This document shows positions 9,198-19,600 of a stretch of 64,000 nt of DNA, one piece after another. Position 1 is the first letter of the stretch; every line of letters begins with the position of its first letter. Both the position numbers and the translations under genes were made by a program. Where the stretch lies: assembly GCA_000720535.1 (NCBI GenBank), contig JOAZ01000003.1, positions 124,001-188,000 on the forward strand, given 5' to 3'. Under the pieces are notes generated by a model. The model saw only the letters and a list, made by a program, of their open reading frames with translations, searched no databases and was not told where the DNA came from. This DNA is from Streptomyces halstedii (lineage in GTDB: Bacteria > Actinomycetota > Actinomycetes > Streptomycetales > Streptomycetaceae).

Positions 9198-10253
9198 TCA
9201 GAGTTCGACCAGCACCTTGCCGCGGTTGACCGCGCGGTCGCGGTACAGGCTGTCGTAGGCGGTGGGGATGTTGTCGAAGCCGTAGTGGAGGGTGTGGTCG
9301 CAGACGACCTCACCGCGCCGGACCCTGGCGCCCAGTTCGGTGTGGAGGGCCTGCCAGTTCTCCTCGGTGAACCATTCCAGCGAGAAGACCCCCCGGACGG
9401 TCGCCCGCGGGAACATGAGGTAGGGCAGCAGCCGCGGTCCGACGCCCTCGTTGCCGACCTGGGTCGCCCACTGCCAGCACACGGCCACCTGGCCGCCGAC
9501 GTTGAGCATCGGGAACACCGCGTCGGTGACGGCGCCGCCGAGGTTGTCGAAGTACCGGTCGACGCCGTCCGGGGCCGCCCGTGCCAGGTCCTTGGCGATG
9601 GTGTCGGCGCCGTCCCCGTGCCGGTAGGTGACGACGGTGTCGAAACCGAGGCCGGTGAGGTAGTCCGCCTTCTGCGGGGAGGAGGTGGTGCCGACGACCC
9701 GGGCGCCCGCGAGGGCGGCCAGCTGGCCGACGAGCGCGCCCACCGCGCCGGAGGCCCCGCTGATGACGAAGGTGTCGCCGGGTCTGACCGTCATGTACTT
9801 GGTGAGGGTCCCCCAGGCCGTCATACCGGGTCCGCCCATCACGCTCAGGGCGGTGGAGAGGGGCAGGGCGTCGTCGTACCGGCCGGGGTCGAGCCTGCGG
9901 TAGGCGGGGAAGACCATGGGGAAGGTCCCGGTCTGCCAGAGTTCGGGGGCGCCCGTGCCGACCAGGTGGGAGCGCCAGCCGCCGAATCCCTGGACCAGGT
10001 CGCCGGGGCGGTGGGCGGCGAGCGGTCCGGCCTCCAGCACCTCCATGATCGAGTCGGCGCCCATATGGCCCCCGAGCGGGGTGTCCAGAGCGATGCCCTG
10101 GAGGTAGGGGTCGACGGAGACGTAGAGGGTGCGCAGGAGCATCTCGTCGGGAGCGAGGTCCACATCGAGCTCCTCGACGACCTTCTCGTAGACGCGGTCC
10201 ACGTCGGGCACGCCCTCGACGTGCTCGCGGACAACCCACTTCTTGATCTTCAT
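9198..10253 (-). CDS. Zinc-independent MDR-family NADPH reductase (PTM ring-forming type)
   Basis: This 351-aa member of the leukotriene B4 dehydrogenase/curcumin reductase branch of the medium-chain reductases has no structural or catalytic zinc cysteines. The cofactor loop SGASGAVGALVGQLA and SVDPYLQG near the N terminus are typical. In PTM pathways the homologous enzyme closes one carbocycle by reductive cyclisation with a hydride from NADPH (knowledge from ikarugamycin and HSAF pathways). Its ATG overlaps the stop of the upstream flavoenzyme as ATGA, so the two are translationally coupled. The P450 follows after 70 bases. Confidence 0.9.
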   Translation of the reverse strand: MKIKKWVVREHVEGVPDVDRVYEKVVEELDVDLAPDEMLLRTLYVSVDPYLQGIALDTPLGGHMGADSIMEVLEAGPLAAHRPGDLVQGFGGWRSHLVGTGAPELWQTGTFPMVFPAYRRLDPGRYDDALPLSTALSVMGGPGMTAWGTLTKYMTVRPGDTFVISGASGAVGALVGQLAALAGARVVGTTSSPQKADYLTGLGFDTVVTYRHGDGADTIAKDLARAAPDGVDRYFDNLGGAVTDAVFPMLNVGGQVAVCWQWATQVGNEGVGPRLLPYLMFPRATVRGVFSLEWFTEENWQALHTELGARVRRGEVVCDHTLHYGFDNIPTAYDSLYRDRAVNRGKVLVEL

Positions 10254-12016
10254 GTGGTCTTTCCTGCCTTCCCTGTCGTCCGTGTGCCGGTGGTCCGCCG
10301 GCCGGCCGTGGCGCGGGGGTCGGGGCGTGCTGGTACGGGGATCACGCGGTGGGTGGGCAAAGGCGCGGTGCGGTCGACCGACGCGGTGAAGGGCCTGCCG
10401 TCGTCACGGCACACGAACTGCATGACGTGGCGTCCGGCGGCGGCGGCCCGGATCAGCCCGCCGGTGGTGGCCCATACGCCGGACTGGTAGAAGTCGCGCA
10501 GTCCGGGGAGTCCGGGGCCGTGCTTCTTGATCAGCTCTTCCAGCATCTCCCCGCTCTCCACGAAGGGCTGCCAGCCGAGGACCGTGCCGTCGTAGTTGCC
10601 CGTGTAGCGGACCTGGGTGAGGGGGCTGGACACGTCGCGGACGACGATCGCGTCCCGGATGCCCGGGAAGCGCTGCTCCAGGAAGTCCACGAGCGTTTCG
10701 CGCGCCCGCCGTTTGGCGGCGTAGTAGCCGCGGCCGTGCCGGACCGGCAGGGTGTGCAGCTGCTCGCCGCCGCGGACCCGGGTGACCTGTTCGGGGCCTT
10801 CGTCCAGGGCGCGCCAGGGGGCGATGTCGCAGAAGTAGGTGGCGTAGACGACGGTGGTTCCGCTCGGTGAGAGTTCGGGGTAGTGGCGGCTGCGGAACTG
10901 GACGTTGATGCTCGGGTGGCGGATGCCGGTCAGCTGGGCCGCCGTGGACTCGTCCAGCAGGTAGGTCGTGCAGGGGTCTCCTCCGGGAAAGGGGCGGGAG
11001 AGGCCGAGGAAGAGGGTGAAGTAGCCGGGGAAGACCATGCCGGGTTCGTGGATGGTCCGGGTGTACAGGCGCCGGTAGGTGTCGTCGAGATAGCGGCCGC
11101 CCAGGAATTTCATGGTCGTGGTGTAGCCGTCGCAGGCCGACACGACGATGTCCGCGCGGAGTTCCTGTCCGTCGCTGAGCCGGACGCCGACGGCGCGGTC
11201 GTCCTCGACGAGCACGGTCTCGACCTTCGTGTTGTACGAGACCTCGCCGCCCAGGCGCCGGTAGCGGCGTTCGATCGACTCGGCCAGGCCCAGCGAACCG
11301 CCCTCGGGGACGCCCGCGGAGAGGTTGGCGTGCGAGGCGAGCTGGAAGTGGAAGGGGAGCACCGGGAAGGCGGGGTGCTTCTCGTACAGGATGAAGTTGA
11401 ACGCCTCGCGCAGGAGCGGGTCCTTGAACCGTGCCGAGAAGTCGGTCATCAGGACGGTGATGGTGCTCCGGACGGTGTTGAAGTACGGGAGGAACGAGGC
11501 GAGCATCCGCCAGCGTTCGGTGCGGCTCATCAGGCCGACGGGTTTGAGGAAGGGGTAGACGGCGAGGGCCTTGCGGAAGGTGCGCAGATGGGCGCAGAAC
11601 CTGCGGACCGCTTTGGCGTCGGCCGGTGAGAGCTGGATGAGGTGCGCCTCCAGCCGGTCGGGGTCGGAGTAGAAGTGGACGGCTCTGCCGTCGCGGCCGC
11701 GCACGATGTTGAACACGTCGAAGTGGCGTACCTCCTTGCCCTGCAACGCGCCGAGCTCCAGCCAGATCTGGTGCATCTCGTTGCCGGGGCCGCTGCCGAG
11801 GAGCCAGCTGACGCAGGCGTCCAGGGTGAAGCCGCCGCGGTCCCAGGCGGTGCAGCACCCTCCGGGCAGTTCGTGCATCTCCAGGATGCGGGTGCGGTAG
11901 CCGTTCATCTGCGCGTAGCAGCCGGTGGAGAGGCCGCCGAGCCCGGCGCCGATGATGATCATGGTCTCTCTGCGGCCGGAGTCGCCCGGCCGGGTCCCGC
12001 TCGTCCTGTCCGTCAT
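10250..12016 (-). CDS. Phytoene-desaturase-like FAD oxidoreductase, second copy
   Basis: This 588-aa protein has an N-terminal FAD fold (IIIGAGLGGLSTGCYAQMNG), followed by ELPGGCCTAWDRGGF and a C-terminal GVWATTGGLIRAAAAGRH, the CrtI/phytoene-dehydrogenase layout. It is a clear paralogue of the gene just upstream (shared GLSTGCYAQM and PGGCCTAW). PTM clusters encode one or more such enzymes, which start or control carbocycle formation across the two polyene arms. Its C terminus carries a Thr-, Arg- and Gly-rich extension of about 40 residues. It overlaps both neighbours by four bases (ATGA), which indicates tight co-translation. Confidence 0.9.
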   Translation of the reverse strand: MTDRTSGTRPGDSGRRETMIIIGAGLGGLSTGCYAQMNGYRTRILEMHELPGGCCTAWDRGGFTLDACVSWLLGSGPGNEMHQIWLELGALQGKEVRHFDVFNIVRGRDGRAVHFYSDPDRLEAHLIQLSPADAKAVRRFCAHLRTFRKALAVYPFLKPVGLMSRTERWRMLASFLPYFNTVRSTITVLMTDFSARFKDPLLREAFNFILYEKHPAFPVLPFHFQLASHANLSAGVPEGGSLGLAESIERRYRRLGGEVSYNTKVETVLVEDDRAVGVRLSDGQELRADIVVSACDGYTTTMKFLGGRYLDDTYRRLYTRTIHEPGMVFPGYFTLFLGLSRPFPGGDPCTTYLLDESTAAQLTGIRHPSINVQFRSRHYPELSPSGTTVVYATYFCDIAPWRALDEGPEQVTRVRGGEQLHTLPVRHGRGYYAAKRRARETLVDFLEQRFPGIRDAIVVRDVSSPLTQVRYTGNYDGTVLGWQPFVESGEMLEELIKKHGPGLPGLRDFYQSGVWATTGGLIRAAAAGRHVMQFVCRDDGRPFTASVDRTAPLPTHRVIPVPARPDPRATAGRRTTGTRTTGKAGKTT

Positions 12017-13695
12017 GAGCCGGTCTCCTCGCGCGCGGACCAGCGGTCGAGCTGGGGCAGGTGCCCCAGCTTCCCCGGATGCCAGGGCTCGGCCCCGTCG
12101 CTCTCCCACGCCCGGAACTCCAGGCCGAGTTCGCGGCAGAGGTACTGGACGGCGAAGCGTCCGGTGGAGGCGGCGCGGATCAGACCGCCCATGCCGACCC
12201 ACTGGCCGGCCATGGAGAAGCCGCTCAGTCCGGGCAGCCGCATCCGGTCCTTGCCGACCAGCCGGGCGGCGACGTCGTCGGCGTCGGAGAACGCCTTCCA
12301 GGCCAGGATGGAGCCGTCGTGGTTGCCGGTGTACCGGTGTGTGGTGGCGGGAGTCGCCACGTCGATCAGCTCGATGCGCTCGGCGAGTCCCGGGGTGCGG
12401 CGCCCCAGGAAGGCGCGGACGAAGTCGGCGACCTCGCGTTTGCGGGCGCGGTACTCCTTGCGGTCCCTGACGCGCAGGTCCTTCCAGTAGCCGAAGTCGC
12501 TGAAGTAGGTGCAGTGCACGACGCTGTGGCCCGGCGGAGCGAATCCGTCGGAGTAGCGGGAGCGCACCTGCGCGACCAGGCTGTTCTGGAGGGTGCCGGG
12601 GAGCCGGGCGGCGTCCTTCGCGGACAGCAGGTGGGTGGTGCTGTGGGCCTCCTCGGGGCCGATCGGACCGCGGACGCCGACGAAGGCGGAGACGACCGCG
12701 GGGAACAGGGTGCCGGGGCGCTCCAGCAGGTCCGTGTAGAGCTTGTCGATCCGGGGTCCGGTGTACCTGCCGCCGAGCAGGGTGTGGACGGTGGTGTGGC
12801 CGTCGCAGGCCGCGACGACGTGCTCGGCGTAGTAGCGGCGGCCGTTCCTGAGCTCCACGCCGATCGCGCGGTCGTTCTCGACGAGGATCCTCTCGGCGCG
12901 GGCCCGGTAGGTGACGCCGCCGCCGAGACCCAGGTAGCGCTCCTCCACGGAGCGGGCGAGGCCCAGCGAGCCGCCCTGCGGGAATCCGGCGTTGCCGTGG
13001 TAGGCGGCGGCCATGTTGAAGAGGTACGGCAGGAGGGGGAAGCCCTCCGGGTCCTGGAAGAAGATGTTGCGGAACGCCCGGCGCAGCAGCGGGTCCTGGA
13101 AGGTGTCGGCGAAGGTGTGCATCGGTGTCGCCGCGGTGCGCCAGAACAACCGGAAGGCGGGCAGGACCGTGCGCAGCATCGCCGCCCTCTCCCGGACGGT
13201 GCGCAGCGGGGGCGCGGTCAGGAAGGGGTACAGCTCGATGCCGGTGAACCGCCTCAGGTCGCGGGTGAAGGCCCGGACGGGCCCGGCGTCGGCGGGCGAG
13301 AGGTCCAGCAGATGGGCCTCCAGCCGGTCGGGGTCGTTGTAGAACACCACCGACCGGCCGCTCTCGTCCTCGACCTTGTTGAACAGGTCGAAGTTGGTCA
13401 TCGTCTTGCCGTCGAACGCGCCCAGTTCGCGCCACACCCGGTGGGCGTCGTTGCCCGGTGCGGTGCCGATCAGCCATTCGATGCAGTAGTCGAAGAGGTA
13501 GCCGTCCCGCGACCACGCGGTGCAGCAGCCGCCGGGCAGCACGTGCTTCTCGAAGATCCGGGTCCTGGCGCCGCTCATCTGGGCGTAGCAGCCGGTGGAG
13601 AGGCCGGCCACACCGGCGCCGATGACGATGACGCGCGGTGCCGTGCCGGGTGCGCGGTGCCTGCTGGTCCAGTCGGTGGAGTCGTCATCCGCCAT
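12013..13695 (-). CDS. Phytoene-desaturase-like FAD oxidoreductase, first copy
   Basis: This 560-aa protein has the FAD-binding VIVIGAGVAGLSTGCYAQMS motif at about residues 22-41, then LPGGCCTAWSRDGY and a C-terminal GQWVGMGGLIRAASTGRF. It is paralogous to the next gene and probably arose by duplication. Two such enzymes plus an MDR reductase match clusters that build a tricyclic (5-5-6 type) skeleton; the ring size is inference. Its start lies inside the 3' end of the PKS-NRPS gene (11-base overlap), and its stop overlaps the next start. Confidence 0.9.
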   Translation of the reverse strand: MADDDSTDWTSRHRAPGTAPRVIVIGAGVAGLSTGCYAQMSGARTRIFEKHVLPGGCCTAWSRDGYLFDYCIEWLIGTAPGNDAHRVWRELGAFDGKTMTNFDLFNKVEDESGRSVVFYNDPDRLEAHLLDLSPADAGPVRAFTRDLRRFTGIELYPFLTAPPLRTVRERAAMLRTVLPAFRLFWRTAATPMHTFADTFQDPLLRRAFRNIFFQDPEGFPLLPYLFNMAAAYHGNAGFPQGGSLGLARSVEERYLGLGGGVTYRARAERILVENDRAIGVELRNGRRYYAEHVVAACDGHTTVHTLLGGRYTGPRIDKLYTDLLERPGTLFPAVVSAFVGVRGPIGPEEAHSTTHLLSAKDAARLPGTLQNSLVAQVRSRYSDGFAPPGHSVVHCTYFSDFGYWKDLRVRDRKEYRARKREVADFVRAFLGRRTPGLAERIELIDVATPATTHRYTGNHDGSILAWKAFSDADDVAARLVGKDRMRLPGLSGFSMAGQWVGMGGLIRAASTGRFAVQYLCRELGLEFRAWESDGAEPWHPGKLGHLPQLDRWSAREETGS

Positions 13696-16600
13696 GGGCC
13701 GCGTCCCCCGTCAGTACGGCGCGCACCAGCTCGGCGTTGCGGGCGAGGTGCTTGGGGTCGAGCATGTCGGCGTGGGTGCCGGAGCCGCGCAGCACGGTGG
13801 TGGTGCCGGCGGAGCTGCCGTGCCAGGTGCCCCGCTCGCCCGCGGCGTACAGGGAGGCCTTCTCCTCGTCGGTGATGACGCTGACCGCCGCGGTGACGGT
13901 GCCGGTGTTGGGGGTGCGTCCGCAGAAGGCCAGGTATTCGGCGGCGTGGGCGAGTGTCTCGCGGGCGACGGCCTCGGAGCCGGTGTGTTTGCGCAGGTGT
14001 TCGGCCAGCTCGGCCTCGAAGACGCGGATCCCCTCGTCGCCCGGTTCGTAGGGTTCCAGGATGCGGCGGGAGTCCAGGACGACGACGTGGGCGACGTGGC
14101 GCCCCCGGCGTTCGAGTTCCTTGGCGGTCTCGAAGGCGAGGTTGCCGCCGAGGGAGTAGCCGAGGAGCAGGCACGCCCCCTCGGGCCGGGCCGACTCGAT
14201 CAGGTCGGCGTACCGGGTCACCTTGTCGTCTCCGGGGAGGTAGTTGAAGCCTATGACGGTGTACTCCGGGAGGTGGGCGGAGAGGCCGCGGTAGACGAGT
14301 CCGTGGCCGCCCGCGGGCGGGAAGGCGAAGAGGAGCCGGGGCTGCCCGCCGTTGAAGGAGAGGTAGGGCAGTTCGTCGGCGGACGTGCCGTGCAGGACCT
14401 CCTGGACCGTCGCCGCCATGCCGTGCAGGGTCGTGGTGCGGTACAGCCGGCTGACGGGGACGCTGACGCCGAATTCGGTACGCAGGTGATGGAGGAGTTC
14501 GATGAGCTTGACCGAACTTCCCCCGACGTCGAAGAAGTCGTCCTCCAGGCCCACCTGTTCGAGGCCCAGGAGCGTCTTCCAGTGCCGGGCCACACTCACC
14601 TCGTAGAGGGTCGTCGGCGGCTCGTGGGTCCGCTCGCGTGTCTCGGCGCGGGGGGCCGGGAGCGCCGCGAGATCGACCTTGCCGTTGGACGTGAGCGGCA
14701 GCGCGGACATCTCCACGAAGTACGACGGGATCATGTACGAGGGCAGGGCGCCCGCCAGGTGGCGCCGGAGCGCCCTCCGGTCCAGCGCGGCGCCGGGCGC
14801 GGGGACGCAGTAGGCGCAGAGCGCGGGGTCCTTGCGGGTGTCGGCGCGTACGGTGACCACGGCACGGGCGAGCCCCGGCCAGCGGTGCAGGTGTGCCTCG
14901 ATCTCGCCGGTCTCGATGCGGTGGCCGCGCAGCTTCACCTGCCCGTCGGTGCGGCCGAGCAGGTGGACGCGGCCGTGCGCGTCCCAGCGGGCGATGTCCC
15001 CGGTCCGGTAGAACCGCTCGGGCGTGGCGCCGGGTCGGCGGCTCAGGGTGCGGGTGACGAAGCGCCGCGCGGTCTGCTCCGGGTCCCCCGCGTATCCCAG
15101 GGCCACGCCGTCGCCGCCGATCCACAGTTCGCCGGGGACGCCCGGCGGGACGGGTTCGCCGTGGGGGTCGAGGACATGGAGCGTGCTGTGCGGCAGGGGC
15201 CGGCCGATCGGGACCATCAGGCCCGGTTCGAGGGCGTCGGCGGGGCCCTCGAAGAAGGCGCTGTCGACGGTCGCCTCGGTGAGGCCGTAGGAGTTGACGA
15301 CGCGGGTCTCCGGGCCGCACAGCTCGCCCAGGCGCCGGTACTCCCCCACGTTCCAGGCGTCCGAGCCGACCACCAGCAGCCGCATGAAGTCCAGCCGCAG
15401 GTCTTCGCGGACGCAGTGGTCCATCAGACCGCGCACCACGGCGGGCACGAACTCGGCGCAGTCCACGTGTTCCTGACGCATCGTCCGGTAGAGGCGCGGT
15501 GTGTCGAAGAGGAGGTCACGGTCGGCCAGGACGAGGTTCCCGCCCGAGCACAGCGCGCGGACCAGGTCGCCGGTGAACACGTCGAACGACGGGCCGGCCA
15601 TCTGGAGGTGCACCCGGACGTCCTCCTCCAGGCGGTAGGTGTCGCGCCACGCGGTGTAGGCGGAGGCGAGGTTGCCGTGGCCGACCCGGACGGCCTTGGG
15701 GCGCCCGGTGGAGCCGGATGTGGTGATGACGTACGCGGGAGAGCCGGGGCCCACCTCGTCCTCCGGGACCGGGGACCTGTGGGGCTCCGGCCCGGTGGCG
15801 TGCAGCGCGTCGAGGGTCACCGTCGCCACCGGCAGCCCCCCGGACGGCTCCTGGCCCGTCGTGCCGTCGGTGACGAGCAGCACCGCGCCGGTGATCCGCA
15901 GGAGATGCGCCAGCCGGTCCGCGGGCTGGTCGGGCTGGACGGGGAGATAGGCTCCGCCCGCCTTGAGCACGGCGAGGAGGGTGACGATCAGCTCGGGCGA
16001 CTTGTCAAGGCGGAGGGCGACCACCGACCCGGTGGTGACCCCGCGTGCGCGCAGCCGGTGGGCGCACTCCCCGGCGCGGCGCTCCAGCTCCGCGTACGTC
16101 ATGCGCCGTGCCCCGCCGTCCGGGGCCGGCACGGTGACGGCGACGGCCTCGGGGCGGGCGGCGGCCACCCGGCCGATCCGGACGTGCACCGGCAGGAAGG
16201 GCTCCTGTCCGCCGGTGGACGCCGGGGACGTGCCGGGGGCGGGCAGGGCGGGCCGGCCCCACCGCCCCACCAGCCGCTCCCGTTCGGTGTCGTCGAGCAT
16301 CTCCAGCCGCGACGTGGCCCGGTCCCCCGCCGCCCGGGTCATTTGGTCCAGCAGCCGGGTGTAGTGGGAGGCCATCCGGCGCACGGTCTCCGCGAGGAAG
16401 AGGTCGGTGTTGTACTTGAACACACAGTGGAAGCGGTGCTCCGACTCGTCCTCGTACACCGACAGCGTGAGGTCGAACTGCCCCTCCTCCTCGGGCAGTT
16501 CGATGTAGTCCAGCTTGTATCCGTACTGCTCGGTGGCCACCTTGTGGGTCAGCAGGATGAACATCGCCTGGAACACGGCCGAGCGGCTGGGGTCGTGCTG

Positions 16601-19600
16601 GAGGCCCAGTTCCTCGACGAGGAGCACGAACGGGTACTCCTGGTTGTCCAGGCCGCCGAGCACGGTCGTGCGGACCTGTTCCAGCAGTTCGGCCACGGTC
16701 GGGTCGCCCGAGAGGTCGGCGTGCAGCGGCAGCGGGTTGACGAAGTAGCCGTAGACGGACGCGAAGTCCTGCCGGGTGCGGCCGGTCACCGGGCTGCCGA
16801 CGATGATGTCGTCCTGGCCGGAGTAGCGGTGGAGCAGGAGGTAGTAGGCGCTCAGCAGCACCATGAACGGGGTGACGTGGTGGGCGCGGGCCAGGGCGTG
16901 GACGCGGGCGCTGAGTCCGGTGTCGAGCTCGAAGAACTCCGAGGCGCCGTTGTGGGTCTGCACGGCGGGGCGCGGCTTGTCGACGGGGAGGTCGAGGAGC
17001 GGGACCTCGGCCGGCAGGTGGGAGCGCCAGTAGTCGAGCATGCCCGCGGCCTCGCGCCCGGCCAGGAACTGGTTCTGCTGGTTGAGGAAGTCCAGGTAGC
17101 GCGCGGCCGGCGGCGGCAGCTGCGGTTCCTGTCCCTGCCGCAGCGCCTCGTACACCTCGAAGAGTTCCTCGATGAAGGTGAACGTGGAGATGGCGTCGGA
17201 GACGATGTGGTGGACGGCCTTCATGATGATCCAGCGCTCGGGACCGCGTCGGAAGAGCCGGAAGCGGACCAGCGGATCGTGTGCGAGGTCGTAGGGCTTG
17301 CGGTACTCCGCGACGATCGTCCGGTGGATGGCGTCCCAGTCCTGGTCCCGCACGTCGAAGAGGGCGAGGTCGGGCTCGGCGTCCGGGGAGACCCGCTGGA
17401 CGGCCCGGCCGTCCTCCAGGACGAAGTTCGTGCGCAGGGCGGGGTGCCGTGCGATCAGCCTGCGGACGGCCTCGAACATCAGGTCCGGTTCGAGGGCGAC
17501 GGTCACCTCGACGGCTCCGCCGATGTTGTAGGCGTAGCCGTCGGGGTTGAGGTGTTTCAGGAACCAGAGCGCCTTCTGGTTCTGGGTCAGCGGGTACCGG
17601 CTCTCGTCACGGTGCGGTTCGACGGCACGGGCCCCGTCGCCGGAGTCCTCGGCGGCGACCAGGGCGCTCAGCCCGTCGTGGAGCTGGGCGGCCAGCTCTC
17701 CGGCCGGGGTGCCGCTCAGCAGGGCGACGACCGGGAGGGCCACGCCGAGTTCGGCGTGGACGCGGGCGCGCAGTTCCATGGCGAGCAGCGAGTCGAGTCC
17801 GAGCGCGCCGAGGCCGGCCGCCATGTCGACACTCTCCGCGGTGGTGCGCAGGACGGCGGCGGCCAGCTCGGCGAACCGCTCGGCCACCAGGCAGCGGCGG
17901 GTCTCCTCGTCGGCGGCGCCGAAGGCGTCGAGGAAGGCGTTGCCCGATCCCCCGGACGCCGGAGGGGCCGCCGCCGCGGCCAGACCGGCCACCAGCGGCG
18001 GCGGGGCCGGGTACCAGGCGAGGAAGACCGGCCAGTCCACGACGGTGGCGACGACCAGCTGCGCGTGGTCCTGGCCGATGACGCGCTCCAGGACGCCCAT
18101 GCCCGCCTCCGGGGCGAGGGAGCTCATGCCGCGGCTGTGCAGGTAGTGGTCGACCAGGCCGAGCTCCTCGATCATCCCGGTGGCCCAGGGACCCCAGTCC
18201 AGGCTCAGCGCGGGCAGGCCCTGGGCACGCCGGTGATGGGCGAGGGCGTCCAGGAAGGCGTTGCCCGCCGCGTAGTTGGTCTGGCCCGCCGTGGTCAGCA
18301 GGGAGGCGATCGAGGCGAACAGCACGAAGTGGTCGAGCGGTTCGTCCTTCAGGTGCCGGTGCAGGAGGAAGGCGCCGACGGTCTTGGGGTCGTGGACGGC
18401 GTCGAAGGTGGACCGGTCCAGGTCGGTGACCAGTGTGTCCCGTACCTGCCCGGCGAGGTGGAACACGCCGCGCACGGGCGGTGGGTCGGTGCTGCGGTAC
18501 GCGTCGAGCCAGCCGGTCAGCGCGTCCTCGTCGGTGATGTCGAGGGGGGCCAGGACGGTCTGCGCGCCCAGGTCCTCCAGCTCGCGCAGCAGGGCGACGG
18601 CGCGGCCCTCCGCCGCGGTCGGGTCGGCGCCGGACCACTTCTCCCGGGCCGGTACCGGTGTGCGCCCGACCAGGATGAGCCTGCGGGCCCCCCGGCGGAC
18701 GAGTGTGCGGCACAGGAGGCGGCCGAGCGCGCCGAAGGCGCCGGTCACCAGATAGCTGCCGTCGGCCCGCAGCCTGAGCGGCAGGGGGCGGGTCAGGCCC
18801 GCGGCGGGGCTCAGCCGGCTGGTACGGCGGTCTCCGGCGCGCAGGGCCACCTCTTCCTCGTCGCCGGTGAGCACCTCGCGCAGCAGCGCCTCGGCGTCGG
18901 CGCGCACGCCGTCGGGCCCTGACCGCTGCCGGGGGTCGAGGTCGATCAGCTTGCCCGGGTGGTCGATGAGCTCCTGGTGGCGCAGTACCCGGCCGATGCC
19001 CCAGGCGGGCGCCCCGAGCGGTTCGACGGCCTCGCCGGGCAGGACGGGCTGGGCTCCGCGGGTGACGATGTGCAGCCTGCCGGCGCCGCCCCGGGCGAGC
19101 AGGGTGCGGGCGAGCGCGACCAGCGAGTAGGCGCCGGGGCCCGTGTGGTCGCCCAGTGCCCGCCGGTCGCACCGGGCGAGCGCGGGGCGGTCGAGGTTCC
19201 ACAGGTGCAGGACGGCTCCCCGGAAGGGGCCGCCCTGCCGGTCCAGATGGGCGAAGAGGCGTTCCAGGTCGGCCGGGGACCCGGGGTCGACGGTGAGGGC
19301 TCCGCCCATCCCGCCTTCGGTGTATCCGTCGCCCCTGCGCACCAGGTGGCAGCGCTCGCCCCGGGCCGCCGCGAGGGCGGCGAAGGCGTCGGCGACCCCT
19401 TGGCCGTCGGCGAGGAGCAGCCAGCCGTGGTCCCGCGCCGCGGCCGCCGCGTCGGCGTCCTCGGCCGGCTGCGGCGGGGCCTCGGTCCAGACGGTCTCGG
19501 CGAGCCAGGAGTCGATGGTGGTCCGGGCGACGGTGGTCGCCGCCTTCTCCACGTCAGCGGCCCTGAATCCGCTGATCCGGCCCAGCGGGGAACCGTCGTC

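Noticed and set aside
13595-18922. Very long open frame (1775 codons) opposite the PKS-NRPS gene
   Set aside because: It is the antisense of intact KS, AT, A and TE domains and has Arg/Gly/Val-rich low-complexity translation. Such frames arise from third-position GC in the real gene.
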